Shown: in pieces, positions 6,445 through 14,944 of the stretch
Layout: each line of letters begins with the position of its first letter
How positions within the stretch are numbered: position 1 is the first letter of the stretch
Origin: JAIXUI01 sp943373175
GTDB taxonomy: Bacteria > Bacteroidota > Bacteroidia > UBA7662 > JAIXUI01
Length of the DNA stretch: 36,187 bases
Direction of reading: 5' to 3'
NCBI GenBank assembly: GCA_943373175.1
Contig: CALSBM010000027.1
Coordinates: 1 to 36,187 of the forward strand
Notes under the pieces: model-generated
What the model saw: only the letters and a program-made list of their open reading frames with translations
What the model was told of the DNA's origin: nothing
Databases searched by the model: none
Program-made: the position numbers and the translations under genes

Positions 6445-7068
6445 TCAGACAAGTACTTTGGAGTGAAGATGATTTAAAACTACTTCAAGCCCTTTTTTAT
6501 AGTGCTGGTTATTGATGACCACCAAATCTGCTTTCGACCGCAATGGAAGCAAGTATTTCCGATAAGAAGGCAACACATGCTCTTTCCACTGGTAGGCTAT
6601 GCTTTCTTGACTGTAACCACGTTCATGGTAATCGCGGTTTAATCGTCTTTGATAGGCAATCGACTCGTCAGCTTCAATGAATATGCGTAAATCGCACAAG
6701 TCGCAGATTTCGTCGTAATGAAAAACAAAAAGTCCTTCTAAAACCATTATGGATGCTGGCTTGAGGGTTAAAATCCCGGGTGTTTTATCCGGATTATTGA
6801 ACGTGTACTCTTGCTTTTTAACCTCAACTCCTTGAATCAGGGTATGTATGTCTTTGTAAAATAGCTCGCGGTCAATGGAAGTAGGTAAATCAAAATTAGT
6901 TTCTCCGTTCGCATCCCGGGCTTGTTTTTCTCTTGGATGGTAATAATGATCCTGAGATACAACTGTGATTTGTTCAGAACGAAAGGCGGAGGCTAAATCA
7001 TGCAAAAAAGAGGTTTTGCCACTTGCGCTTCCGCCTGTAATTCCTATTATATAAGGCTTTCCCCTCAT
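6445..7068 (-). CDS. udk: Uridine kinase
   Basis: Uridine kinase phosphorylates uridine (and cytidine) to the monophosphate in the cytoplasmic pyrimidine salvage pathway. The 207-residue length is normal. The Walker A loop GGSASGKTS lies at residues 12-20, the DHYYHPR segment near 41-47 is the usual substrate-region motif, and ASIMVLEGLFVFHYDEI is the central strand and loop. RRLNRDYHERGYS carries the lid arginines. Only 2 bases separate its start from the accC stop, so it is likely co-transcribed and translationally coupled with the acc genes. The pairing looks organisational rather than functional. Confidence 0.95.
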   Translation of the reverse strand: MRGKPYIIGITGGSASGKTSFLHDLASAFRSEQITVVSQDHYYHPREKQARDANGETNFDLPTSIDRELFYKDIHTLIQGVEVKKQEYTFNNPDKTPGILTLKPASIMVLEGLFVFHYDEICDLCDLRIFIEADESIAYQRRLNRDYHERGYSQESIAYQWKEHVLPSYRKYLLPLRSKADLVVINNQHYKKGLEVVLNHLHSKVLV

Positions 7069-7070
7069 AT

Positions 7071-8408
7071 TTACTTCATTTTCCAGTCGTTCAGGTAACC
7101 GGTGTGGAAATCGCCGGCGATGAAGTTGGGGTCTTTCATCATCTGAAGATGGAAAGGAATGGTAGTTTGAATTCCTTCGATTACAAATTCGCTTAATGCT
7201 CGTTCCATGGTTGCAATTGCTTCAGTTCTGGTTTGAGCAACTGATATAAGCTTGGCAATCATGGAGTCGTAAAACGGAGGTATGGTATAACCGCTGTAGA
7301 TATGTGTATCAACTCGCACTCCATGACCTCCGGGAAGATGTAGCGTGGTGATTTTTCCTGGACTTGGACGGAAATCATTATAGGGATCTTCCGCGTTTAT
7401 GCGACATTCAATCGCAACCATGTTAGGAATATAATTTTTGCCAGAAATTGGCACACCGGTAGCAACTTTAATCTGTTCTTTAATCAAATCGTAGTCAATA
7501 ACTTCTTCAGTAACCGGATGTTCTACCTGAATTCGGGTATTCATCTCCATAAAGTAGAAGTTACGGTACTTATCTACGAGAAATTCAATCGTTCCGGCGC
7601 CTTCGTAATTAACCGCAAGAGCCCCTTTGATGGCAGCATCTCCCATTCTTTGACGTAAATCATCTGTCATAAAAGGAGAAGGAGACTCTTCAATGAGTTT
7701 CTGATGGCGACGTTGAATTGAACAATCACGCTCACTTAAATGACAAGCGCGTCCATGTTGATCACCAACAATTTGAATTTCGATGTGTCGGGGTTCTTCG
7801 ATGTACTTCTCCATGTAAATGCCATCGTTGCCAAAAGAGGCCATAGCTTCTCTTCGGGCGCTGTCCCAGAGGTTTTCAAGGTCTTCTTCTTTCCAGATGA
7901 TGCGCATGCCCTTGCCGCCACCGCCTGCCGTTGCCTTGATGATAACCGGATAGCCTATTTCCCGTGCACAAACTCTAGCATGATCAACCGAATCAATCAA
8001 GCCTTCAGAGCCTGGAATAACCGGAACTCCTGCTTTTTTCATCGTTTCTTTGGCGGTAGCCTTATCTCCCATTGCCCGAATTGATTCAGGAGATGGGCCA
8101 ATAAATTTGATTCCATACTCCTTACAAAGCTCTGAGAACTTAGCATTCTCAGAAAGGAATCCGTAACCCGGGTGAATAGCGTCTGCATTGGTAATCTCGG
8201 CAGCAGACAATATGCGGGGAATGTTGAGATAGGAGTCAGCACTTTTAGGAGGGCCGATACAAACTGCCTCATCGGCAAATCGAACATGGAGGCTTTCTCT
8301 GTCAGCAGTCGAGTAAACTGCTACTGTTTTAATTCCCATCTCCCTGCAAGTACGGATGACACGCAATGCAATTTCGCCTCGGTTAGCAATAAGTATTTTT
8401 TTAAACAC
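7071..8408 (-). CDS. accC: Acetyl-CoA carboxylase, biotin carboxylase subunit
   Basis: AccC carboxylates the biotin carried on AccB using ATP and bicarbonate, the first half-reaction of malonyl-CoA synthesis. The 445-residue length fits the stand-alone bacterial subunit. Visible features are the N-terminal KILIANRGEIALR, the ATP-grasp glycine-rich loop TAGGGGKGM near residue 160, and the EMNTRIQVEHPVTE metal and substrate region near residue 290. It lies downstream of accB, separated by a terminator-like hairpin at 8448-8482, and upstream of udk with a 2-base gap. The carboxyltransferase genes accA and accD are not in the window. Confidence 0.97.
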   Translation of the reverse strand: MFKKILIANRGEIALRVIRTCREMGIKTVAVYSTADRESLHVRFADEAVCIGPPKSADSYLNIPRILSAAEITNADAIHPGYGFLSENAKFSELCKEYGIKFIGPSPESIRAMGDKATAKETMKKAGVPVIPGSEGLIDSVDHARVCAREIGYPVIIKATAGGGGKGMRIIWKEEDLENLWDSARREAMASFGNDGIYMEKYIEEPRHIEIQIVGDQHGRACHLSERDCSIQRRHQKLIEESPSPFMTDDLRQRMGDAAIKGALAVNYEGAGTIEFLVDKYRNFYFMEMNTRIQVEHPVTEEVIDYDLIKEQIKVATGVPISGKNYIPNMVAIECRINAEDPYNDFRPSPGKITTLHLPGGHGVRVDTHIYSGYTIPPFYDSMIAKLISVAQTRTEAIATMERALSEFVIEGIQTTIPFHLQMMKDPNFIAGDFHTGYLNDWKMK

Positions 8409-8447
8409 AGGTTTCCTTTTTGAAGGTGTGTAATGGTCTTGAAAATG

Positions 8448-8482
8448 AAAAAGCCGGCAGAACTTTGTTCTGTCCGGCTTTA
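8448..8482 (-). terminator. Terminator-like hairpin between accB and accC
   Basis: Read leftward the sequence is AAAGCCGG-A-CAGAA, loop CAAAG, TTCTG-CCGGCTTTTT: a 13-bp stem with one bulged base followed by a T-run. It begins just after the accB stop and ends about 40 bases before the accC start. It probably lets only part of the transcription through, so AccB would be made in excess over AccC. Confidence 0.7.
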
Positions 8483-8495
8483 GAAATCTGTTGGA

Positions 8496-8987
8496 TTAAG
8501 CAGGGTCAATCAGGAAAAGTGGCTGATCATACTCTACAGGAGAAGCATTCTCTACCAACACTTTTACAATTTTCCCATTTATCTCTGATTCAATTTCGTT
8601 GAATAGTTTCATCGCTTCAATGATGCAAACGACTTGACCCTTTTGAATATCGTCACCTACTTTTACAAAAGCCTCTTTATCTGGGCCAGGTGTGCGATAA
8701 AACGTTCCAATCATGGGACTTTTAACCATAATGTAACGGGATTCATCGGCATGTGAAGGTGCTTTGGGAGTTTCCGCCACTGGAACAGGTGTTGCTACCA
8801 CTGGAGCAGGTGAAGCCGAGGCTACCTGAACGGTTTGAGGCACCATAGACGGAACTGAAACCAACTGATGTTCAATAGAACGTTCTGCTTTGATTACCAG
8901 TTTGAAGCCTTCTTTTTCCAATTCAACTTCCGTTACGCCAGATTTGGCAACGAAGCGAATGAGGTCTTGTATTTCTTTAATATCCAT
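8496..8987 (-). CDS. accB: Biotin carboxyl carrier protein of acetyl-CoA carboxylase
   Basis: This 163-residue protein carries the covalent biotin that shuttles CO2 between biotin carboxylase and carboxyltransferase. The C-terminal biotinyl domain contains EAMKLFNEIES, with Lys127 as the biotinylation site. The N-terminal dimerisation segment (about 1-35) is followed by an Ala/Pro/Val-rich flexible linker at about 45-80. It starts 7 bases after the efp stop, so the two genes form one unit; the efp-accB-accC order is common in bacteria. Downstream it is separated from accC by a terminator-like hairpin. Confidence 0.97.
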   Translation of the reverse strand: MDIKEIQDLIRFVAKSGVTEVELEKEGFKLVIKAERSIEHQLVSVPSMVPQTVQVASASPAPVVATPVPVAETPKAPSHADESRYIMVKSPMIGTFYRTPGPDKEAFVKVGDDIQKGQVVCIIEAMKLFNEIESEINGKIVKVLVENASPVEYDQPLFLIDPA

Positions 8988-8994
8988 GGTTGGA

Positions 8995-9561
8995 TTATTT
9001 AACTCGTTCTACGTAATCTCCGGATTCAGTGTCAATCTTAATATTCTCATCAACATTGACAAACAAAGGTACCATTACGGTTGCGCCACTTTCGACCGTT
9101 GCCGGTTTCAAAGTATTGCCTGAAGCCGTATCGCCTTTCATGCCTGGTTCGGTATAAGTAACCTTCATTACTACCGTTGGTTTCAGCCTTACTATTAAAG
9201 GTCGCTCTTCTTCAGCATGAACCATTACTTCAACTTCAGCACCATCCATCAGGAATTGAGGCGCGTTGATGATGTGCTTTTCCACAGAAATCTGCTCAAA
9301 GGTATTCATGTCCATCATGTTGTAACCAAGTTCATCTTTGTAAAGAAACTGGTAAGGACGTGTCTCAACTCTTACCGGACTGATTTTCGCGCCTGAAGGA
9401 AAAGTGTTTTCCAGTACTCGACCGGTAGTTAAACTTTTCAACCTCGTTCTTACGAAAGCAGCTCCTTTTCCTGGTTTGACATGCTGAAACTCAATGATGC
9501 TGAAAAGATCATGGTTAAAGTCAATACACATTCCGTTTTTAATATCAGCAGTTGTTGCCAT
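8995..9561 (-). CDS. efp: Translation elongation factor P
   Basis: EF-P binds between the P and E sites of the ribosome and relieves stalling at polyproline stretches. The 188-residue length and three beta-barrel domains are normal. The tip loop PGKGAAF puts the lysine that is modified in many bacteria at Lys32. The last part (GDTASGNTLKPATVESG and IKIDTESGDYVERV) is the conserved OB-fold signature. It begins the efp-accB-accC-udk unit. A near-match -7 element (TTAATTTG) ends 7 bases before the ATG, so the message may have almost no leader. Enzymes that modify EF-P are not in the window. Confidence 0.97.
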   Translation of the reverse strand: MATTADIKNGMCIDFNHDLFSIIEFQHVKPGKGAAFVRTRLKSLTTGRVLENTFPSGAKISPVRVETRPYQFLYKDELGYNMMDMNTFEQISVEKHIINAPQFLMDGAEVEVMVHAEEERPLIVRLKPTVVMKVTYTEPGMKGDTASGNTLKPATVESGATVMVPLFVNVDENIKIDTESGDYVERVK

Positions 9562-9613
9562 ACACTTGCAAATTAAGGACTATCGGATTTAGAATTATCA
9601 ATATTAAAAAAAA

Positions 9614-10606
9614 TCAGTACGCCCATTTTACATAAACTGCTCCCCAGGTAAATCCACCTCCGAAAGCACAAAGTACAAGGTTGTCTCCTTTTTTGAGCTG
9701 GTCTCTCCATTCAAACAAACACAAGGGAATTGTTCCGTTTGTGGTATTCCCGTATTTGTGAATATTAACCATGGTTTTTTCTTCTGAAATACCTGTACGC
9801 TCACGAGTAGCGTCAATAATTCGTTTGTTTGCTTGATGAGGAACTAACCAAGCTACGTTATCAGGAGTTAACTGATTCCGCTCCATCAATTCGGCTGCTG
9901 TTTCAGCCATATTAGTTACCGCAAATTTGAAAACAGTCTTTCCGTCCTGCCAAACATAATGCTCATGAGCATCAATAGTTTCGTGCGTAGCGGGTTTAAA
10001 CGACCCTCCTGCGGTCTGAAAAAGGTAATGACGCCCTTCTCCATTTGAACGTAAAATAGCATCCACAACGCCATAACCTTCGGTATTTGGTTCAAGCAAA
10101 ACAGCACCACCGCCATCGCCGAATATGATGCAGGTATTACGATCATCAAAGTTAAGAATGGAGGACATCTTATCTGCTCCTACAATAATCACCTTTTTAT
10201 ACATCCCGGACTCTATGAACTTAGCGCCGGTGGTCAAGGCAAAAATGAATCCCGAACATGCGGCACTAATGTCGTAACCAGCAGCATTGACCAAACCTAT
10301 TTTATCAGAAATAACATTTGCTGTTGATGGAAACAAATGATCGGGGGTAGCTGTAGCACAGATGATTAACTCGATCTCCTCTGGCTTCGTTTTAGTTTCT
10401 TCAAGTAATCGACGAACCGATTCAAGTCCTATATCGGAAGTTGCCATTCCAGGCTTCGTCCAAATTCTACGTTCTTTTATTCCTGTTCGAGAAGTAATCC
10501 ACTCGTCGGTGGTATCTACCAGCTTTTCAAGATCATGATTAGTCATAATCTCGTCCGGCACCCAGGCATAAATGCCGGTAATTGCAGCCGTAATTTTTGA
10601 ACTCAT
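9614..10606 (-). CDS. fabH: 3-oxoacyl-ACP synthase III (KAS III)
   Basis: FabH condenses acetyl-CoA with malonyl-ACP to start fatty-acid synthesis; branched-chain CoA primers are also possible in this phylum. The catalytic triad is visible: Cys in AACSGF near residue 116, His in PHQANKR near 256 and Asn in GNTTNGT near 287. The start at ATG 10606 (MSSKITAAITG) gives 330 residues, the normal length. An upstream ATG at 10675 would overlap plsX by about 60 bases and add a tail unlike the family, so I rejected it. It begins 10 bases after the plsX stop, in the usual rpmF-plsX-fabH arrangement. Confidence 0.96.
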   Translation of the reverse strand: MSSKITAAITGIYAWVPDEIMTNHDLEKLVDTTDEWITSRTGIKERRIWTKPGMATSDIGLESVRRLLEETKTKPEEIELIICATATPDHLFPSTANVISDKIGLVNAAGYDISAACSGFIFALTTGAKFIESGMYKKVIIVGADKMSSILNFDDRNTCIIFGDGGGAVLLEPNTEGYGVVDAILRSNGEGRHYLFQTAGGSFKPATHETIDAHEHYVWQDGKTVFKFAVTNMAETAAELMERNQLTPDNVAWLVPHQANKRIIDATRERTGISEEKTMVNIHKYGNTTNGTIPLCLFEWRDQLKKGDNLVLCAFGGGFTWGAVYVKWAY

Positions 10607-10616
10607 GGAATTGGGG

Positions 10617-11555
10617 TTATGAAAATGCTTGACGAATGCGCTCTGAAATATCAGACTGGCACAAAGCCGCAGCATGTTTTAGCATGTTTTTGATGGCCTT
10701 GGCATTGGAAATACCGTGACCAATAAGCACTGGTTTATTTAGCCCAAGGATGGGGCTTCCACCATAATCTTCGTAGTTGAATAAGTTGAAAAAGGCATCT
10801 TCTATGCGTCTTCTTTTGATCAGAACAAAGAATGATTCAGCCATTTTCAACAACACATTACCGGTAAAGCCGTCTGTTATAATAACATCTGCTTTTTCAT
10901 TAAAAAGGTCTCTCCCTTCTAAATTTCCGACAAAGTTCAAAGTACCTAACTCCTTCAACATTTTATGGGCAGCCATGGTAAGCAGATTTCCTTTCTCTTC
11001 TTCTTCACCAATATTCATCAACCCGACTTTTGGGTTAGGAATATCCATTAAATGTTGGGCATATAAGCTTCCGAGAATGCCAAATTGCATGAGAACGTCG
11101 GCTCTGCAATCTGCATTTGCTCCAACATCAAGAAGAAGGCCGTAGCCTCCTTTTTCTTTTGGTATCATTGAAGCGATACATGGCCGAATAACACCGGGGA
11201 TTGTTTTGACGGAGTACATGCCTCCTACCAGCATAGCACCAGTGTTTCCTGCACCTGAGAAGGCGTCAATACTGCCTTCCTTGAGGGCACCGAATCCTTT
11301 AACAATCGAGGATTGTTTGTATTGCGTAATCGCTTTAGTAGGATGTTCGCCCATAGGAATAGCCTCTGGGCAATCGATTAGTTTAATTCTATTTCTGGCA
11401 GGATGCTCTTCCGGAAACGCCCCTTCCAATACAGATAAACTGCCGAAAAGGGTGAAGTTCACCGATTCCGGCAGTTCATTCAGGGCAAGCATTACTCCGG
11501 CCAGAGTTTCATCGGGAGCAAAATCTCCTCCCATAATATCAAGGCCGATGTTCAC
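10617..11555 (-). CDS. plsX: Phosphate acyltransferase PlsX
   Basis: PlsX converts acyl-ACP to acyl-phosphate, the acyl donor for PlsY in the first step of phospholipid synthesis. The 312-residue length fits. It opens with the family signature MNIGLDIMGGDFAP and contains GAGNTGAMLVGG, LLDVGANADCRADVLMQFG and IITDGFTGNVLLKM. It lies between rpmF and fabH with short gaps (14 and 10 bases). The enzyme is soluble or peripheral, with no membrane segments. The cluster ties membrane-lipid supply to ribosomal protein synthesis. Confidence 0.97.
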   Translation of the reverse strand: MNIGLDIMGGDFAPDETLAGVMLALNELPESVNFTLFGSLSVLEGAFPEEHPARNRIKLIDCPEAIPMGEHPTKAITQYKQSSIVKGFGALKEGSIDAFSGAGNTGAMLVGGMYSVKTIPGVIRPCIASMIPKEKGGYGLLLDVGANADCRADVLMQFGILGSLYAQHLMDIPNPKVGLMNIGEEEEKGNLLTMAAHKMLKELGTLNFVGNLEGRDLFNEKADVIITDGFTGNVLLKMAESFFVLIKRRRIEDAFFNLFNYEDYGGSPILGLNKPVLIGHGISNAKAIKNMLKHAAALCQSDISERIRQAFS

Positions 11556-11569
11556 TATTTCCCTTTTTA

Positions 11570-11761
11570 TCAGGCAGTTACTGCCTTGTCGATAACAACT
11601 TTACCCTTATAGTACATTTTACCTTCGAACCAATGGGCGCGGTGATAAAGGTGTGGCTGTCCGGTTGTTGGGCAAATAGCTACTGTTGGAGCAGTAGTAT
11701 TGTAATGAGTTCTGCGCTTACGCTTGCGTGCCTTGGAGTGGCGGTGTTTAGGATTCGGCAT
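11570..11761 (-). CDS. rpmF: 50S ribosomal protein L32
   Basis: At 63 residues this is a normal L32 of the large ribosomal subunit. MPNPKHRHSKARKRKRRTHY is the usual basic N-terminus, and CPTTGQPHLYHRAHW followed by KGKVV is the Bacteroidota form of the C-terminal half. Only one cysteine is present, so the zinc-binding four-cysteine form is absent. It lies between the DUF177 gene and plsX, the conserved bacterial order. Confidence 0.95.
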   Translation of the reverse strand: MPNPKHRHSKARKRKRRTHYNTTAPTVAICPTTGQPHLYHRAHWFEGKMYYKGKVVIDKAVTA

Positions 11762-11774
11762 GGTACTAGTCGAA

Positions 11775-12302
11775 TTAAGATTTTAATTTTTTTAAAGCAT
11801 CCCAGCGGGGATCGGTTACAGGTTCTTCCTCTTCTTCTAGTTCCGGAATCTCGTCCTCAATATAATCATCAAATTGACGACCGCATTCAGGAATCCGATT
11901 TTCTCCGCAAACCACCCGAAGTGGAAGTTGAAGACTGGCCAGCTCGTATAGAAACTGAGCCATATTAAAAGAAATGGAAGACTCAGGCAAATACATTACC
12001 TCGTCTGTGCTATTATCCGGATTGCCAAATTTTATCAGCAATAGTTCAGTAACATCGACTGGCAACGACAGTGTATCCAAACAACGATCACAGGGTAGAT
12101 GGATTTCACCATTAAGATGTAATTTAAAGTTCATCCCTGTTTCCGACTTGTCAAGTACAGCTTCTGCCTTAAGCTTTCCTTTTTCTATCAGTGCATTTTC
12201 AAAAAGAGCAAAGAACGACGAATCAATTTCGTAGCTGAAGTCATGAACGCCTGCCTTTAGGCCGACAAAACGGATGTCGTATTCTCTAAGCGGATCTTTC
12301 AT
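11775..12302 (-). CDS. DUF177/YceD-family protein
   Basis: This 175-residue protein belongs to the DUF177 (YceD) family that nearly always precedes rpmF. In other bacteria and plants it is linked to 23S rRNA accumulation or large-subunit assembly; the molecular action is not established. The CDRCLDTL motif at about 72-79 and the CGENRIPECG segment near 130-140 are characteristic. An acidic stretch (about 148-160, ELEEEEEP) precedes the terminal DPRWDALKKLK typical of the family. The gene starts the rpmF-plsX-fabH unit; a consensus -7 element lies 25 bases upstream. Confidence 0.9.
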   Translation of the reverse strand: MKDPLREYDIRFVGLKAGVHDFSYEIDSSFFALFENALIEKGKLKAEAVLDKSETGMNFKLHLNGEIHLPCDRCLDTLSLPVDVTELLLIKFGNPDNSTDEVMYLPESSISFNMAQFLYELASLQLPLRVVCGENRIPECGRQFDDYIEDEIPELEEEEEPVTDPRWDALKKLKS

Positions 12303-12327
12303 AGCTTCCGGCTCTTAATCAAGAGCG

Positions 12328-12335
12328 CAAAAGTA
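12328..12335 (-). promoter_or_regulatory. Candidate promoter of the DUF177-rpmF-plsX-fabH unit
   Basis: TACTTTTG on the minus strand matches the Bacteroidota -7 consensus exactly and lies 25 bases before the DUF177 start. A T-rich segment about 20 bases further upstream could serve as a weak -33 element. Confidence 0.5.
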
Positions 12336-12372
12336 GTGAAACTACGGGATTGAGAAAAACTCAATTTACATA

Positions 12373-13455
12373 TTACTGCTCTTCTCCCTTAGTTTTTTGC
12401 TCTTTTGCTCGTCTTGGTTGAGGTTCGAGGGCCTTTTCCGAAAGTTTTTGATACAAACTCCTTGTCCGGAAGATATCGACCGCTGCGTATAGAGCACTTA
12501 AAAAGGAATCTGGTCTTGCTTTTCCCTGACCGGCGATGTCGTAGCCGGTTCCATGATCAGGGGAGGTCCTGACTATAGGTAATCCTGCAGTGAAATTGAT
12601 TCCCTCGTCCATTACCAATGCTTTAAACGGTATTAAGCCCTGGTCGTGGTACATGGCTACTACAGCATCGAAGCGGCGAAAACTGCCATTGCCAAAAAAG
12701 CCATCTGCTGGAAATGGGCCAAAAGCCAAAACTCCTTTTTTCCTTGCATCATCTATGGCTGGAGCAATGATTTCTTGCTCTTCTTTACCTAGTAATCCCT
12801 GGTCTCCGGCATGTGGATTTAATCCTAAAACAGCAATTTTTGGTTTAGGTATTGCAAAATCTTGGATTAAGGTGTCCTGAAGACGTGTAATTACTGAACT
12901 GATTCTCTGACTACTTAAATTTCCAGCTACTTGCTGTACCGGGACGTGTCCGGTCACTAAAGCCACTTTTAGGTGGTCGCTGACCATCAACATTAAACTA
13001 TCGCTGTCGAAGGCTTTTGCTAAGTATTCGGTATGGCCGGGATAAGGAAAGTGCTCTCCTTGAATGCTGTGTTTATCGATAGGCGCCGTTACAAGAACGT
13101 CTATTTTACCTGCTTTTAAATCAGCTACTGCTGCTTCCAAGCTTTTAAAAGCATACATTCCACCTTGTTGGGTTGCTTTTCCTGGATTGATAACGACCTC
13201 TTCATCCCAAACCGTTACCAAGTTAGGCTTTCTAGAATGTGCGTCATCAGCATTCTTAATCACGTGAAGCTGAAAATCCTGTAATCCACAAGTCTTTCGA
13301 TAGAATGAAGCAAGTTTCACGCTTCCATAAACAATTGGGCAAAAAAGATTACTTAGTCGAGTGTCTTGCAGGGATTTCAAGATGACTTCCATCCCAATTC
13401 CATTAAGGTCCCCAACCGAAATACCGACTTTTACTTTGGGTAATCCGGTACTCAT
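12373..13455 (-). CDS. pdxA: 4-hydroxythreonine-4-phosphate dehydrogenase
   Basis: PdxA oxidises 4-phosphohydroxy-L-threonine in the DXP-dependent pathway to pyridoxal phosphate (vitamin B6). The 360-residue length is slightly long because of a basic C-terminal tail (RRAKEQKTKGEEQ). Three metal-binding histidines are in PGHTEYLAKAF, AMYHDQGLIPFKAL and TSPDHGTGYDIAGQG, all intact. VGISVGDLNGIGMEV is the usual N-terminus. It overlaps pepA by 4 bases (ATGA type), showing translational coupling. Confidence 0.96.
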   Translation of the reverse strand: MSTGLPKVKVGISVGDLNGIGMEVILKSLQDTRLSNLFCPIVYGSVKLASFYRKTCGLQDFQLHVIKNADDAHSRKPNLVTVWDEEVVINPGKATQQGGMYAFKSLEAAVADLKAGKIDVLVTAPIDKHSIQGEHFPYPGHTEYLAKAFDSDSLMLMVSDHLKVALVTGHVPVQQVAGNLSSQRISSVITRLQDTLIQDFAIPKPKIAVLGLNPHAGDQGLLGKEEQEIIAPAIDDARKKGVLAFGPFPADGFFGNGSFRRFDAVVAMYHDQGLIPFKALVMDEGINFTAGLPIVRTSPDHGTGYDIAGQGKARPDSFLSALYAAVDIFRTRSLYQKLSEKALEPQPRRAKEQKTKGEEQ

Positions 13456-14894
13456 CCAGCAATGCTTTTAAAGTATTGGTAAAGCAACCTCACCCCTACT
13501 CCTGTTCCTCCTTTTCCTTTATAACCTCCATCAGACTCTAAAAAAGCAGGGCCGGCAATGTCTAGGTGAATCCAAGGGTATGAAGTGAATTTTTCCAGAA
13601 ACTTACCTGCTGTAATTGCGCCGGCATATTTTCCACCAATGTTTTTCATATCTGCGATATCAGACTTAATCAAATCTGCATAATCGTCCCAGAATGGAAG
13701 TTCAGCCAATCGTTCGTGAACCATGTCTCCTGCTGACTTTAAGGACTGTAGCTGATATTCCTCAGCAGTACCCATGCAGGCGGTAGCATTAACTCCAAAT
13801 GCCATAACGGCAGCTCCGGTAAGCGTTGCCAAATCAATAACCAATTCAGGTTCATAGCGTTTTGCATAATGTAAGGCATCGCCAAGTATCAACCGGCCTT
13901 CAGCATCGGTATTAAGCACTTCTACCGTCAGGCCAGAAGCCATGGTAATAACATCACCAGGCGTGTAGGCATCTAACCCCGGTCTGTTATCTGTGCTGGG
14001 AATTAAACCAACTACATGAACTGGAACTTCGTTTTTGGCAAGAGCATACAGAGTGCCGACAACTGCAGCACCTCCAGCCATATCGCATTTCATAGAATCC
14101 ATGCTTCCGGGAGTTGGTTTCAGGCTAAGACCACCTGTATCGTACACTAATCCTTTACCAACAAGTACAAAAGGCTTACTATTTACTGGCTTCTCTGGCT
14201 TCCACTCTAAAATATTAAAGGTTGGCGGTTGGATACTGCCTTTGTTGACCGCCAAAAGGCCGCCCATTTTCAAGGCTTCAATTTTTGATTTATTGAGTGT
14301 TTCAACTGAAAATCCAGCTTCTTTTCCAAGATTTTTCATCTCCTCAGAAAACTGGGTAGCATTAAGAAATGATTGAGGTTCGTTGACCAAATCTCGGGTA
14401 TAACTTACTGCCTTAATCAGTTGCTTCAAATCTTGCACGTCTTTTTCAGTTACAGCAAGACTTGCCTCAATCCAAACTTTCTCTAAAGAGTTTCTAAGTT
14501 TTTCAGCGTCGGATTTATACTTCAGAAATTGATAACTTCCTAAAAGCAATCCTTCAACAAGAGCCAGAAAGCAACCTGCTTCTGTATTGCAAAGTATAAA
14601 ACCCAGTTCTTTGACCTTAATCTGGTTGAGTTTTTTACCTAACCGGTGTCCGAGATTTCGGGCAGCTTCAAGACTCTGAGCAGGATTTTTCTTTACTTCC
14701 GGCCTTACTGCATGCAGTTGATAAGAAAAACGGTTGATGCTTACTAAGGACTCTTCCTTAGTAAACTGATCAGCAATCCATTCTAATTCTTCGGGAGAGA
14801 ACCAACCTGTGGGCAAATTAGATGCAACATCGGTCACGAAGACACGGTCTGCTTGGTCTGGTATGGTAGAAGTGTATTTAAGTTTTGGGTACAT
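13452..14894 (-). CDS. pepA: Leucyl aminopeptidase (M17 family)
   Basis: This is a 480-residue cytosolic aminopeptidase that removes N-terminal residues with two catalytic metals. The C-terminal catalytic domain carries VGKGLVYDTGGLSLKP near residue 248, KCDMAGGAA near 275 and NTDAEGRLILGDAL near 330, so the metal-binding Lys, Asp and Glu residues and the active-site Arg are all present. The N-terminal 170 residues form the regulatory/hexamer domain. It is divergent from rsmA across 50 bases and upstream of pdxA with a 4-base overlap. A near-match -7 element (TAAATTCG, minus strand 14902-14909) sits 7 bases before the ATG. Confidence 0.96.
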   Translation of the reverse strand: MYPKLKYTSTIPDQADRVFVTDVASNLPTGWFSPEELEWIADQFTKEESLVSINRFSYQLHAVRPEVKKNPAQSLEAARNLGHRLGKKLNQIKVKELGFILCNTEAGCFLALVEGLLLGSYQFLKYKSDAEKLRNSLEKVWIEASLAVTEKDVQDLKQLIKAVSYTRDLVNEPQSFLNATQFSEEMKNLGKEAGFSVETLNKSKIEALKMGGLLAVNKGSIQPPTFNILEWKPEKPVNSKPFVLVGKGLVYDTGGLSLKPTPGSMDSMKCDMAGGAAVVGTLYALAKNEVPVHVVGLIPSTDNRPGLDAYTPGDVITMASGLTVEVLNTDAEGRLILGDALHYAKRYEPELVIDLATLTGAAVMAFGVNATACMGTAEEYQLQSLKSAGDMVHERLAELPFWDDYADLIKSDIADMKNIGGKYAGAITAGKFLEKFTSYPWIHLDIAGPAFLESDGGYKGKGGTGVGVRLLYQYFKSIAG

Positions 14895-14901
14895 ATAAGT
14901 G

Positions 14902-14940
14902 CGAATTTACAGAGCTCCCCGTAGGAATGTAGTATTCTTG
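14902..14940. promoter_or_regulatory. Divergent promoter region between pepA and rsmA
   Basis: The 50-base gap holds two near-consensus -7 elements. TAAATTCG on the minus strand (14902-14909) lies 7 bases before the pepA ATG. TATTCTTG on the plus strand (14933-14940) lies 4 bases before the rsmA GTG. Each differs from TAnnTTTG at one base. Both would give messages with almost no leader. Confidence 0.3.
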
Positions 14941-14944
14941 CAAG

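Noticed and set aside
10607..10675. Longer N-terminus for fabH starting at 10675
   Set aside because: It would overlap plsX by about 60 bases and adds a sequence unlike the family; ATG 10606 gives the normal length.
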